Shown in pieces: positions 42,413 through 51,537 of a stretch of 64,000 nucleotides of DNA. The notes beneath the pieces are model-generated. The model did not search any database, had not been told where the DNA came from, and saw only the letters and a list, made by a program, of their open reading frames with translations. How positions within the stretch are numbered: position 1 is the first letter of the stretch; each line of letters opens with the position of its first letter. The stretch is from Pseudoroseomonas aestuarii. Lineage in GTDB: Bacteria; Pseudomonadota; Alphaproteobacteria; Acetobacterales; Acetobacteraceae. A program made the position numbers and the translations under genes. The stretch spans positions 1 through 64,000 of the forward strand of contig NZ_JBHSCH010000005.1 in assembly GCF_042651065.1 (NCBI RefSeq), in the 5' to 3' direction.

Positions 42413-43519
42413 TCAGTCCGTATGTCCTGGCCGCCCTGCTGGCGGCCCCTTCTGTTCTGCCGTTTCCCGGGCGGTGGCCGCGGCGGAGCCGGTTCCCTTA
42501 CGGGCACCCAATTTCCGCAGGTAGAGCGCGGCCCGCAAGGCATCCTTCACCGGCATCGCGGGGGAACCGGTCACATCCTGCCCAGGCGGCACGTCGCTCT
42601 GGACGCCGGCCTGGGCGCCGATGCGCGCCTTGCTGCCGATGGTCAGGTGCCCGGTCAGCCCGGCCTGGCCGGCGATGGTCACGTAGTCGCCCAGCCGGGT
42701 GGAGCCGGAGATTCCGACCTGCGCGACGATGACGCAGCCACGGCCGGTGCTCACGTTGTGGCCGATCTGCACCAGATTGTCGAGCCGCGTGCCGGGGCCG
42801 AGCACCGTGTCGCCCAGCGCGCCGCGGTCGACGCAGGCATTGGCGCCGATCTCCACCTCGTCGCCCAGCCGCACGCGGCCGAGCTGCGGGATGGTGACGT
42901 AGCGGCCCTCCGGCGTCGGCGTGAAGCCGAAGCCCTCCTGCCCCACCCGCGCGCCGTGGTGCAGCGTGACGCGGTGGCCGGCGATGCAGCAGATGGCGCT
43001 GGCATGGGCATGGATGCGCGCATCGTCGCCGAAGACGCAGCCGGGGCCGATCACGGCATGGGGCCCGACATAGGCGCGCGCGCCCAGCACCGCGCCGGCG
43101 CCGATCACGGCGTAGGGCCCGACCTCGCTGCCCTCCCCCAGCACGGCGTCGGCGGCGACGACGGCGGTGGGGTGGATGCCGGGCAGCGGCGCGGGCGCCG
43201 GGTGGAACAGCGCCGCCACGCGGGCGAAGGCCAGGTGGGGCGCCGGCGAGGGCAGCGCCACGCAGCCTTCCGGCACCTGGCCGGCCAGGTCCGGCGGCAG
43301 GATGACGGCGCCCGCCCGGCTCTCGCGCAGCGCGGCCAGGTGGCGGCGGCCGTCGAGGAAGGCGATCTGCGCCGGCCCCGCCTCGTGCAGCGGCGCCACA
43401 TCCTCGAAGAGGCGCGCCGCATCGGCGCCGAGACTGCCTTCCGGCAGTCCCGCCACCGCGGCGATCCGGTCCAGGCGGTGCGGGCCGGTGCCCGCGTGGA
43501 AGCGCGGGTCAGCCGCCAT
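42413..43519 (-). CDS. lpxD: UDP-3-O-acylglucosamine N-acyltransferase
   Basis: Third step of lipid A synthesis: N-acylation of UDP-3-O-acyl-glucosamine. The 368 residues have an N-terminal uridine-binding domain (about 15-105), a left-handed beta-helix with hexapeptide repeats (I-H-P-T-A-V-V-A-A-D-A), the catalytic-region His in I-G-H-N-V, G-C-V-I-V-A-Q-V-G-I-S-G-S, and a C-terminal helix with a Lys/Ala/Gly tail. It begins 5 bases after the skp stop. Confidence 0.96.
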   Translation of the reverse strand: MAADPRFHAGTGPHRLDRIAAVAGLPEGSLGADAARLFEDVAPLHEAGPAQIAFLDGRRHLAALRESRAGAVILPPDLAGQVPEGCVALPSPAPHLAFARVAALFHPAPAPLPGIHPTAVVAADAVLGEGSEVGPYAVIGAGAVLGARAYVGPHAVIGPGCVFGDDARIHAHASAICCIAGHRVTLHHGARVGQEGFGFTPTPEGRYVTIPQLGRVRLGDEVEIGANACVDRGALGDTVLGPGTRLDNLVQIGHNVSTGRGCVIVAQVGISGSTRLGDYVTIAGQAGLTGHLTIGSKARIGAQAGVQSDVPPGQDVTGSPAMPVKDALRAALYLRKLGARKGTGSAAATARETAEQKGPPAGRPGHTD

Positions 43520-43524
43520 CGCGC

Positions 43525-44286
43525 TCAGTTCCGCCGCGGCGCCTGCTGGCCCTGGCCCTGCTGGGCCGGACGGGCCGCCGCGGGAGCGGGCGCCGGGGCA
43601 TCCTCCGCCGCCAGCGTCACCGACTTCAGCACCTTGTTGAGCTGGGTGGAGACCTCGCCCGTCAGGTCGAAGGGCGGCTCGTTGTAGATGACCACGGCGC
43701 GCGGCAGCACCATGTTCACCTTGCGGCTGGCCGAGACCTGGCGGATCACCACCGCCAGCGCCTGCTCGATCTCCTGCAGCGCCTGCTGCGCCGCCTGCTC
43801 GATGTTGCGGCTGCGGTCGCGGAAGATGCGCTGGCTGTCCGTCACCCGCTCCTGCAGGTCGCGCTCCTTGGTGCGCAGCTCCTCGGGCGAGAGGCTGGCG
43901 CGCTGGTTGACGAGCTGCTGCTGCTCCTCGCGCCAGCGGGTCTGCTCACGCTGCAGGTCGTCGTTCAGCTTCTGGCGCCGCTTCTCGATCTCCTCGCGCA
44001 CCTTGTTGAAGGCGGTGGAGTTGCGCTGCACCTCGGGCACGTCGACGATGCCGATGACGGCATTCGGCGGCGGCTCGCCGGGCGGCAGCGGCGCCGGGTT
44101 GGGCTGCACGGCGCGCTGCGCGGGGCGCTGCTGCGGCGCCTGGGCCGGGCGCTGGGCAGGCTGCTGCTGCTGCGCCTGGTTGGGAGGAACGAACCACTCC
44201 TGCTGCTGGGCCATCGCCACCCCGCCCGAGAGCAGGGTGGAGGACATCAGGGCCATCGCAAGCGCTGCGGAGACGCGTCGCGCCAT
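43525..44286 (-). CDS. skp: OmpH/Skp family periplasmic chaperone
   Basis: Escorts unfolded outer-membrane proteins across the periplasm. The ATG at 44286 gives 253 residues with a signal peptide (about 1-26, ending G-V-A-M-A-Q). A Gln/Pro/Ala-rich linker (about 27-75) follows, then the coiled-coil OmpH domain (V-R-E-E-I-E-K-R-R-Q-K-L-N-D-D-L-Q, about 75-225) and a Pro/Ala/Gln tail. The long Q/P-rich insertion and tail make it larger than the roughly 160-residue E. coli Skp. Its position between bamA and lpxD is the conserved one. Confidence 0.9.
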   Translation of the reverse strand: MARRVSAALAMALMSSTLLSGGVAMAQQQEWFVPPNQAQQQQPAQRPAQAPQQRPAQRAVQPNPAPLPPGEPPPNAVIGIVDVPEVQRNSTAFNKVREEIEKRRQKLNDDLQREQTRWREEQQQLVNQRASLSPEELRTKERDLQERVTDSQRIFRDRSRNIEQAAQQALQEIEQALAVVIRQVSASRKVNMVLPRAVVIYNEPPFDLTGEVSTQLNKVLKSVTLAAEDAPAPAPAAARPAQQGQGQQAPRRN

Positions 44287-44312
44287 GTTCGGGAAACTCC
44301 GTCGTATTAGGC

Positions 44313-46754
44313 TCAGAAGCGCGTGCCGAAGCCGAAGCGGAAGACCTGCGTCTCGTCGTAGGACTTCTTCACCAGGGCCTGCGCCAGGTCGATGTTGATC
44401 AGACCGAACGGGCTGCGCCACGAGATGCCGACGCCCGCGCCCACGCGGGGGGACGAGTCATCGACGATGTTGGGGGCGGAATCGATGCCGGTGAGCGAGC
44501 CGACATCGACGAAGGCGCGGCCGAGCAGGCCAAGCTCGGACGGCACCGGGAGCGGGAAGCGCATCTCGGTGGTCTGCGTCCAGATGGTGCGGCCGCCAAG
44601 GGCATCCTGCGTGCTGGTGTCGCGCGGGCCGGCGCCGGCGACGGCGAAGCCGCGGAGGTTCTCGCCGCCGAGGAAGAAGCGGTCGATGATCCGCTCATCC
44701 TTGTCGCGCCCGCCATAGCTGAACATGTGGCCGACGCCGGCGGAGATGGCGAGCACGTAGTCCGGGTCGCCCAGCAGCCGCTCGAAGGGCACGTAGTAGG
44801 TGCCGTCGAGGCGCGTGCGCAGGTAGTTCACGTCGCCGCCGAGGCCGGCCAGGTCGGTGCCCAGGCGCAGCACGTAGCCGTCGCGCGGGTCGAGGCGGGA
44901 ATCGCGCGTGTCGTAGGTCAGCGTCTGGCCGATCTGCGACAGGACGGTGACGCCCTTCTGCTCCTGGATGTAGATCGAGGCGTCGTCCAGCACGTTGAAC
45001 ACGTTGCGGCGCGACAGGGTGTAGGACCAGGACTGGCGCAGCCGCTCGTTGAACTCGTAGCCGGCGCGCAGGCTGAAGCCGGCGCGGCGCTCCTCGTAGC
45101 CCGAATAGTCGGTCAGGTCGCGCACCACGTAGAACAGGTCGACGCCGACGGCGAGGTTGCGGTCCATGAAGGACGGGTCGGTGACGGAGAGGTCCACCTG
45201 GCTGCGGCGCTGCGCCAGGGTGGTGTTCACCCGCGCGTCGATGCCGGTGCCGAGGATGTTGCGCTCGCGCAGGCCGAGATCGGCCAGGGCGCCCGCATCG
45301 GTGGAGTAGCCGCCGCCGATCGAGATCTCGCCCGTGGCGCGCTCGACGACATTGGTGTTCAGGTTCACCTGGTCCGGCGTGGCGCCGGGCACCGGGTTGA
45401 TCTGCACGTCCTGGAAATAGCCCAGGTCGCGGATGCGCTGGCGCGAGCGGCGCACCTGCGCGGCGTTGAAGGCATCCCCCTCGGCGATGCGGAACTCGCG
45501 GCGGATGACGCGGTCCTGCGTGCGGGTGTTGCCGGTGATGTCGATGCGGTTGACGTAGACGCGCTGGCCTTCCTTCACCTCGAAGACCAGGTCCACCTTG
45601 CGGCCCTGGCGGTCGCGCGTCACGCGCGGCTCCACCTCGACGAAGGGCGCGCCGGCGAGGTTGGCCTCGTCGGTCAGGGTCTGCACCATGCGCTCGACGG
45701 CGTCGCCATCGTACCGGTCACCGGGCGAGATCTCCATCACGCGCTGCAGGCGCTCGGCGGTGACGTTGCGCAGGGCGGAGGTGATCTCCACCTTGCCGAC
45801 GCTGTAACGCGGGCCTTCGTTGATGGTGTAGGTGACGAAGAAGCCGCTGCGGTCCGGCGCCAGCTCGGCGGTGGCGCCGGTGACGTTCACGTCGGCGTAG
45901 CCCTGGCGCTGGTAGTAGCGGCGCAGCAGCTCGCGGTCGAAGTTCAGCCGCTCCGGCTCATAGGTGTCGGAGGAGCTGAAGGGGCGGTACCAGGCCGCCT
46001 CGCGCGAGGAGACGATCTCCTTCAGCCGGCTGTCGGAGAAGTTCTCGTTGCCAACGAAGTTGATGCGGCTGATCAGCGCCGCGTCGCCCTCGGTGATCTC
46101 GAAGACGAGGTCCACCCGGTTCTGGTCGCGCTCGATCACCTTGGGCTCGACGCGCGCGGCGAAGCGGCCGCGGCGGGCGTAGAGCTCCAGCAGGCGCTGG
46201 CGGTCCGCCTGGGCGGCGGCGGGGGTGAACACGGCGCGCGGGCGCAGCTGCACCTCGGGGCGCAGCGTGTCGTCCGAGAGCTTGCTGTTCCCCTCGAACG
46301 CCACCTGGTTGACGATCGGGTTCTCCTGCACCCGCACCACCACCCGGTCGCCCTGGCGGCCGATCTGCACGTCGCGGAACAGGCCGGTGGCGAAGAGGGT
46401 GCGGAGGCTGCGGTCCAGCCGGTCGGAGTCGAAGGCGTCCCCCGGCTGCACCAGCATGTAGGAGCGGACGGTATCCGCCTCGATGCGCTGATTCCCCTCC
46501 ACGTCGATCTGGCGGATGACGCCGTTGGCGGGCTGGGCCGCGGCGGCGGCGCCGCGCCTTGGCTGCGCCACCGCCTCGGGCGGGAGCAGCACGGGCACGA
46601 GGCAGGTGGCGGCGAGCAGGAGGGCGCGGGTAGCGTGCAAAGGTCGGATCCGGGCCGGTTGAAGGGGGCCAAGGGAAAACCGCCGAAAACGGGGCGTCTC
46701 GGGCCGCGGGAGACTAGCGGGGAACAGCGCGCCCCGCCACCCCCACTTGCCCAT
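44313..46754 (-). CDS. bamA: Outer membrane protein assembly factor BamA
   Basis: Central Omp85 subunit of the BAM complex. Five POTRA domains (I-R-Q-I-D-V-E-G-N-Q-R-I onward, then V-N-Q-V-A-F-E-G-N, I-S-R-I-N-F-V-G-N, V-G-K-V-E-I-T and V-N-R-I-D-I-T-G-N) precede the 16-strand barrel. The barrel has F-F-L-G-G-E-N-L-R-G-F and ends F-R-F-G-F-G-T-R-F. The start is uncertain. The ATG at 46754 is used here, but the signal-like segment (T-R-A-L-L-L-A-A-T-C-L-V-P-V-L-L) begins near 46640, where a TTG is in frame and would give a normal-length signal peptide. Confidence 0.95.
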   Translation of the reverse strand: MGKWGWRGALFPASLPRPETPRFRRFSLGPLQPARIRPLHATRALLLAATCLVPVLLPPEAVAQPRRGAAAAAQPANGVIRQIDVEGNQRIEADTVRSYMLVQPGDAFDSDRLDRSLRTLFATGLFRDVQIGRQGDRVVVRVQENPIVNQVAFEGNSKLSDDTLRPEVQLRPRAVFTPAAAQADRQRLLELYARRGRFAARVEPKVIERDQNRVDLVFEITEGDAALISRINFVGNENFSDSRLKEIVSSREAAWYRPFSSSDTYEPERLNFDRELLRRYYQRQGYADVNVTGATAELAPDRSGFFVTYTINEGPRYSVGKVEITSALRNVTAERLQRVMEISPGDRYDGDAVERMVQTLTDEANLAGAPFVEVEPRVTRDRQGRKVDLVFEVKEGQRVYVNRIDITGNTRTQDRVIRREFRIAEGDAFNAAQVRRSRQRIRDLGYFQDVQINPVPGATPDQVNLNTNVVERATGEISIGGGYSTDAGALADLGLRERNILGTGIDARVNTTLAQRRSQVDLSVTDPSFMDRNLAVGVDLFYVVRDLTDYSGYEERRAGFSLRAGYEFNERLRQSWSYTLSRRNVFNVLDDASIYIQEQKGVTVLSQIGQTLTYDTRDSRLDPRDGYVLRLGTDLAGLGGDVNYLRTRLDGTYYVPFERLLGDPDYVLAISAGVGHMFSYGGRDKDERIIDRFFLGGENLRGFAVAGAGPRDTSTQDALGGRTIWTQTTEMRFPLPVPSELGLLGRAFVDVGSLTGIDSAPNIVDDSSPRVGAGVGISWRSPFGLINIDLAQALVKKSYDETQVFRFGFGTRF

Positions 46755-46859
46755 CGGCCGTTCAGGAAGTTTCAGCAGCCACCCCAAGGCCTTACCGGCC
46801 GAGGCATCAACATCGCCTGAGCCGGGCGGGGAAGGAGGACCCCTCCCCCGCCTGTCCGG

Positions 46860-47963
46860 TCAGCCCACCAGCCCGCTCACCCAGCGCACCACGCCGAGGC
46901 TCGAGAGGTCGTTGAAGGTGGCGAAGATGAACAGCGCGATGAGCAGCGCGAAGCCGGCGCGGAAGCCGTACTCGATCGCGCGCGGCGGCAGCGGCCGGCC
47001 GCGGATGGCCTCGGCGGCGTAGAACAGCAGGTGACCGCCATCCAGCACCGGGATGGGGAAGAGGTTGATCAGCGCCAGGTTGACCGAGAGGATGGCCATG
47101 AAGGAGACCAGGCTGGCGATGCCGAGCTGCGCCACCTGGCCCGAGATCTGCGCGATGCGCAGCGGCCCGCCCAGCTCCTCCGTGCCGCGCTGGCCGGCGA
47201 TCATCTGCCACAGCCCGGCCAGGGTCTGCACCGTCACGTCCCAGGTCTGGGCGATGCCGGCGGCCAGGGCGCTGAAGGGGTTGAGGCGGTTGAACTCCGG
47301 CGCCCCGCCGGAGATGCCGAGCACGCCCACCGTCGCCTCGCCCGCGGCGCGGCTGTCCGGCGTGGCGCGCAGCGCCTGCTCCTGGCCGCCGCGCTGGATG
47401 CGGATCTCCACCGGCTGGCCGGCGCGCGGCTGGATATGCGCCTGGATCTGCTCGAAGCGGCTGACGGCCGCGCCGTCGAGGCTGAGGATGCGGTCGCCGG
47501 GCAGCAGGCCGGCGCGGGCGGCGGCGCTGTTCTCCACCACCGTGCCGACCGTGGCGGTGGGCTGGGGCTGCCCCACCGTCATGTAGAGGCCGGCGAACAG
47601 CGCGGCCGCCAGCAGGAAATTGGCCACCGGCCCGGCGGCGACGACGATGGCGCGGTCGCGCACCGGCTTGTCGTGGAAGGTCTCGCCCTGGCGCCAGCGG
47701 GCGCGCTGCTCCGGCGTCGCGTCGTCCGGCCCCTCCTGGCCGTGCAGCTTCACGAAGCCGCCCAGCGGCAGCCAGGCGATGCGCCACTCGCAGCCGCGCC
47801 GGTCCACCCACTGGCGGATCGGCCGGCCGAAGCCGATGGAGAACACCTCCACATGCACGCCGCGCCAGCGGGCGGCGAGGTAGTGGCCCAGCTCATGGAT
47901 GAAGACGAGCACGCCCAGCACCAGGATGAAGGCGATGATGGAGCGGAAGGGCTCAGGCAGCAT
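46860..47963 (-). CDS. rseP: RIP metalloprotease RseP (site-2 protease family)
   Basis: Intramembrane zinc protease that cleaves anti-sigma factors and remnant signal peptides. The ATG at 47963 gives 367 residues. Zinc motif H-E-L-G-H is in the first membrane helix and the third ligand is in N-L-F-P-I-P-V-L-D-G-G-H. One PDZ domain (about residues 120-205; A-G-L-L-P-G-D-R-I-L-S-L-D-G) lies between, one fewer than in E. coli. It sits between dxr and bamA as in many proteobacteria. Confidence 0.95.
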   Translation of the reverse strand: MLPEPFRSIIAFILVLGVLVFIHELGHYLAARWRGVHVEVFSIGFGRPIRQWVDRRGCEWRIAWLPLGGFVKLHGQEGPDDATPEQRARWRQGETFHDKPVRDRAIVVAAGPVANFLLAAALFAGLYMTVGQPQPTATVGTVVENSAAARAGLLPGDRILSLDGAAVSRFEQIQAHIQPRAGQPVEIRIQRGGQEQALRATPDSRAAGEATVGVLGISGGAPEFNRLNPFSALAAGIAQTWDVTVQTLAGLWQMIAGQRGTEELGGPLRIAQISGQVAQLGIASLVSFMAILSVNLALINLFPIPVLDGGHLLFYAAEAIRGRPLPPRAIEYGFRAGFALLIALFIFATFNDLSSLGVVRWVSGLVG

Positions 47964-48074
47964 GTCCAAGGTCGCGTCTCCGGCCGAGGCGGGCAGCGCC
48001 GCGGCTTGCCGAGGGGGGTGCCGGGCCGGCGGGCCGGCGGCACGAAGTCATGCCGCGCGCCGCGCCGGGCGGGT

Positions 48075-49262
48075 TCAGGCGGCGCGGCGGGCGGCGCGCG
48101 CCAGGGCATCCTGCCGTGCCGCGGCGTCCAGCGCCAGGACGGCGGGAATATCGGGGATCGGGGGGGCGCCCAGCGCCGCCAGCGTCTCCTCCACCACGGC
48201 GGCGATGTCGAGGAAGCCGAGACGGCGCTGCAGGAACAGGCCGACGGCCGCCTCGTTCGCGGCATTCAGAATGGTGGGGGCCCCGGCCCCGGCCCGCAAG
48301 GCCTCCCGCGCCAGGCGCAGCGCCGGAAAGCGCACCGGGTCGGGGGCGAAGAACTCCAGCCGCGCCAGGGCGGCGAGGTCGAGGCGCGGCACATCCACCG
48401 CCATCCGCGCCGGCCAGGCCAGGGCGTGGGCGATGGGGGTGCGCATGTCCGGCGAGCCGAGCTGCGCCAGGATCGAGCCGTCGCAATACTGCACCATGCC
48501 GTGCACCGCCGATTGCGGGTGCACCAGCACGGCCAGCTTCGCCTCCGGCACGGGGAAGAGCCGCGCCGCCTCGATCAGCTCCAGCCCCTTGTTCATCATG
48601 GTGGCCGAATCGATGCTGATCTTGGCGCCCATCGACCAGACGGGGTGGCGCAGCGCCTGCTCGGGCGTCACCTGCGCCATGCGCTCCAGCGGCATCTCGC
48701 GGAACGGCCCGCCCGAGGCCGTGAGCACGATCTGCTCGATCGCCGACGGGTCGCGCGTGTCGAGCGCCTGGAAGATGGCGTTGTGCTCGGAATCGACCGG
48801 CAGCAGGGTGGCGCCGCTGGCCCGCGCGGCGGCCAGCACGAGGTCGCCGGCGCAGACCAGCGCCTCCTTGTTGGCCAGCGCCAGCGTGCCGCCATGGGAC
48901 AGGGCGGCCAGGGTGGGCTCCAGCCCGGCGGCGCCGACGATGGCGGCCATGGTCCAGTCCGCCGGCCGCGCGGCCGCCTCCAGCACCGCCTGCGGCCCGG
49001 CGGCCGTGGCGATGCCGCTGCCCTCCAGCAGCCGCGCCAGCTCGGGGCCCGCTGCCGCGTCGGCCAGCACGGCGATCTGCGGGCGCAGCCGCAGCGCCTG
49101 CGCGGCCAGCCCCGCGGCATCCCGCCCCGCGACCAGCGCGACGACGGGGAAGCGCCCCGGCTCCGCCGCCTCCAGCAGCGCCACGGTGCTGCGGCCGACC
49201 GAGCCGGTGCTGCCCAGGATGGTGACGCTGCGCGGGGCCGAGGCGCCGGGGATCACCGCCAC
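48075..49262 (-). CDS. dxr: 1-deoxy-D-xylulose-5-phosphate reductoisomerase
   Basis: Second step of the MEP isoprenoid pathway, making 2-C-methyl-D-erythritol 4-phosphate with NADPH. The 395 residues have the nucleotide motif I-L-G-S-T-G-S-V-G-R-S-T, L-A-N-K-E-A-L-V-C-A-G, P-V-D-S-E-H-N-A-I-F-Q and T-A-S-G-G-P-F-R. A GTG start (49262) is inferred, overlapping the cdsA stop by 10 bases. It shares the operon with uppS, which uses downstream isoprenoids. Confidence 0.96.
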   Translation of the reverse strand: MAVIPGASAPRSVTILGSTGSVGRSTVALLEAAEPGRFPVVALVAGRDAAGLAAQALRLRPQIAVLADAAAGPELARLLEGSGIATAAGPQAVLEAAARPADWTMAAIVGAAGLEPTLAALSHGGTLALANKEALVCAGDLVLAAARASGATLLPVDSEHNAIFQALDTRDPSAIEQIVLTASGGPFREMPLERMAQVTPEQALRHPVWSMGAKISIDSATMMNKGLELIEAARLFPVPEAKLAVLVHPQSAVHGMVQYCDGSILAQLGSPDMRTPIAHALAWPARMAVDVPRLDLAALARLEFFAPDPVRFPALRLAREALRAGAGAPTILNAANEAAVGLFLQRRLGFLDIAAVVEETLAALGAPPIPDIPAVLALDAAARQDALARAARRAA

Positions 49263-50122
49263 AGGGGCACCCCGTAGCCGACGCCGAAGGCCAGCAGGGC
49301 GGCGACCGGCGCGGCCGCCAGCAGCCCGTCCAGCCGGTCCAGCAGCCCGCCATGCCCGGGGATCAGCATCGAGGAATCCTTCACCTTGAAGTGGCGCTTC
49401 ACCGCGCTTTCCAGCAGGTCGCCGAGCTGGGTGGCGATGCCGAGCAGGGCGGCCACGATCAGCACCTTGGCGACGTCCGGGTTGCCGGGGGCCAGCCAGT
49501 CGGCCGCCAGCCAGCCGATGCCCATGCTGCTGAGCAGCCCGCCCGCCGCGCCCGACCAGGTCTTGCCCGGCGAGATGGCCGGCGCCAGCTTCGGCCCGCC
49601 GATCAGCCGGCCGACCAGATAGGCGCCGATGTCGCTGGCCCAGACCACCAGGAACAGGAACAGCACGTTGCCGCGCCCGGCGTCATTGTCGTGCCGCAGC
49701 TCGATCAGGGCGATGCCGGCGATGCCGATGTAGAGCACCCCGGCCGCCAGCCAGAGCGCGGGCGGCGGCGGCGTGCGCCGGCGCAGACGCGGCGCGCCGA
49801 TCCAGGTGCCGAGGAAGCCGGCGAAAAGGCAGGCCAGCGCCGGCACCGTCAGCCCGAACACCGAGAGGGCGCAGGCGACGAACACCGCCGCCGGCACCGC
49901 GACGCCCGGCCAGGCACGGCTGCGCAGGCCGCAGAGCCGCACCCACTCCCAGGTGAGCAGGGCGATGGCGACGGTCATCAGCGCCGTCCAGGGCACCGCG
50001 CCGAGCCAGATGCACAGCACCGCCCCCGGCCCCAGCACGGCGGCGGAGAGGGCGCGCTTCTTCAGGTCCCGCCAGCGCTTGGCGGAATCGGCGGCGGGGG
50101 AGGTCGCGGGCGGCTGGGCCAT
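49253..50122 (-). CDS. cdsA: Phosphatidate cytidylyltransferase
   Basis: Makes CDP-diacylglycerol, the precursor of all phospholipids. The 289-residue integral membrane protein has about eight helices and the CDS signature near the C-terminus (S-D-I-G-A-Y-L-V-G-R-L-I-G-G-P-K-L-A-P, then S-P-G-K-T-W-S-G). It starts 3 bases after the uppS stop and its end overlaps dxr. Confidence 0.95.
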   Translation of the reverse strand: MAQPPATSPAADSAKRWRDLKKRALSAAVLGPGAVLCIWLGAVPWTALMTVAIALLTWEWVRLCGLRSRAWPGVAVPAAVFVACALSVFGLTVPALACLFAGFLGTWIGAPRLRRRTPPPPALWLAAGVLYIGIAGIALIELRHDNDAGRGNVLFLFLVVWASDIGAYLVGRLIGGPKLAPAISPGKTWSGAAGGLLSSMGIGWLAADWLAPGNPDVAKVLIVAALLGIATQLGDLLESAVKRHFKVKDSSMLIPGHGGLLDRLDGLLAAAPVAALLAFGVGYGVPLWR

Positions 50123-50125
50123 GCC

Positions 50126-50917
50126 TCAGCCGGCGCCCACGCCGAAGCGCCGCGAGCGGCGGCGGTACTCGGCCAGGGCCTCCTGGAGATGCGTGGCCTG
50201 GAAGTCCGGCCACAGCACGTCGAGGAAGACGAACTCGGCATAGGCCGACTGCCAGAGCAGGAAGTTGGACAGGCGCTGCTCGCCCGAGGTGCGGATGATC
50301 AGGTCCGGGTCCGGCATGCCATGGGTGGAGAGGCGGGCCTCCAGCGCGGCGGCGTCGATCGCCTCCGGGTCGATCCGGCCGGCGGCCGCTTCCCGCGCCA
50401 GGGCGCGGGCGGCGGCGGCGATCTCGGCCCGCGCGCCGTAGGAGAGCGCCACGGTCAGGTTCAGCCGGGTGTTGTGCGCCGTGGCGGCCTCGGCGTCGGC
50501 GATGGCCGCCATCATCTCAGGCCCGAAGCGTTCCCGCTCGCCGATGACGCGCAGCCGCACGCCGTTCTTCGCCAGCGCGCCGACCTCGTGGCGCAAATAG
50601 AGGCGCAGCAGGCCGGTGAGGTCGCGCACCTCGTCGGCCGAGCGCTGCCAGTTCTCGGAGGAGAAGGCGAACAGGGTGAGCCAGGGCAGCCCCGCCTCCC
50701 CCGCCGCCCGGACGGCACGGCGCACCGCCTCCACCCCCGCCTTGTGGCCAAGCGCCCGCGGCAGGCCCCGTGCCTGCGCCCAGCGGCGGTTGCCGTCCAT
50801 GATGAGGCCCACATGGAGGGGCCCACCCTGGGGACCAGCCGTCTGGGAGGAAGGGGTCTCCGCCAGCGCCGCCACGGCGCCGCTGGCCAGAGTCTGGTTG
50901 AGAGGCGCCGCGCTCAT
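50126..50917 (-). CDS. uppS: Undecaprenyl diphosphate synthase
   Basis: cis-Prenyltransferase that makes the C55 lipid carrier for cell-wall synthesis. The 263 residues include the catalytic Asp in I-M-D-G-N-R-R-W-A, F-A-F-S-S-E-N-W-Q-R and R-T-S-G-E-Q-R-L-S-N-F-L-L-W-Q. An N-terminal extension of about 30 residues is Ala/Gly/Ser-rich. It follows frr by 25 bases. Confidence 0.96.
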   Translation of the reverse strand: MSAAPLNQTLASGAVAALAETPSSQTAGPQGGPLHVGLIMDGNRRWAQARGLPRALGHKAGVEAVRRAVRAAGEAGLPWLTLFAFSSENWQRSADEVRDLTGLLRLYLRHEVGALAKNGVRLRVIGERERFGPEMMAAIADAEAATAHNTRLNLTVALSYGARAEIAAAARALAREAAAGRIDPEAIDAAALEARLSTHGMPDPDLIIRTSGEQRLSNFLLWQSAYAEFVFLDVLWPDFQATHLQEALAEYRRRSRRFGVGAG

Positions 50918-50942
50918 GCTGCCACGCTGTTCCAGGACGTCC

Positions 50943-51515
50943 TCAGACCGCCTTGATGTCCTTTTCCTTCTCGGCGAGCAGCTCGTCGACCTTCTTGATC
51001 ATCTGGTCGGTCAGCTTCTGCACCTCGTCGGACCACTTCGCCGCCTCGTCCTTGCCGATCTCGGACTTCTTCTCCCAGCCCTTGATCTGCTCGTTGCCGT
51101 CGCGCCGCACGCCGCGCACCGCCACCTTGGCGGCCTCGGCATACTTGGCCGCCTGCTTGGCCAGCTCGTTGCGCCGCTCCTGCGTCAGCGGCGGCAGCGG
51201 CACGCGGATCACCTGGCCCTCGGCCTGCGGGTTCAGCCCGAGGCCGGAATCGCGGATGGCCACCTCCACCGCCTTGGCGGCCTGGCGGTCCCACACCTGC
51301 ACGGAGAGCATCGAGGGGCCGGAGACGGAGACATTGGCCACCTGGTTCAGCGGCTGGTTGGAGCCATAGACCTCGACGCGGATCGGCTCCAGCAGCGCCG
51401 GCGAGGCGCGGCCGGTGCGCAGGCCGGAGAATTCCTTCCTCAGCGACTCCATCGCGCCGTCCATGCGGCGGGCCAGGTCCTGTTTCAGCGTGCTCAGATC
51501 GGCAGGTGCGGCCAT
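50943..51515 (-). CDS. frr: Ribosome recycling factor
   Basis: Splits post-termination ribosomes together with EF-G. The 190 residues have the three-helix-bundle motifs F-S-G-L-R-T-G-R-A-S-P-A-L-L-E, Y-G-S-N-Q-P-L-N-Q-V-A, D-S-G-L-G-L-N-P-Q and P-P-L-T-Q-E-R-R-N-E-L. It is directly downstream of pyrH (22-base gap), the conserved order. Confidence 0.97.
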   Translation of the reverse strand: MAAPADLSTLKQDLARRMDGAMESLRKEFSGLRTGRASPALLEPIRVEVYGSNQPLNQVANVSVSGPSMLSVQVWDRQAAKAVEVAIRDSGLGLNPQAEGQVIRVPLPPLTQERRNELAKQAAKYAEAAKVAVRGVRRDGNEQIKGWEKKSEIGKDEAAKWSDEVQKLTDQMIKKVDELLAEKEKDIKAV

Positions 51516-51537
51516 GGCGCGGGCCTCCTTCTCTCTC

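Noticed and set aside
44727..46820. A 697-codon plus-strand frame opposite bamA
   Set aside because: Repetitive Val/His/Gly/Arg translation typical of antisense shadows; bamA is certain.
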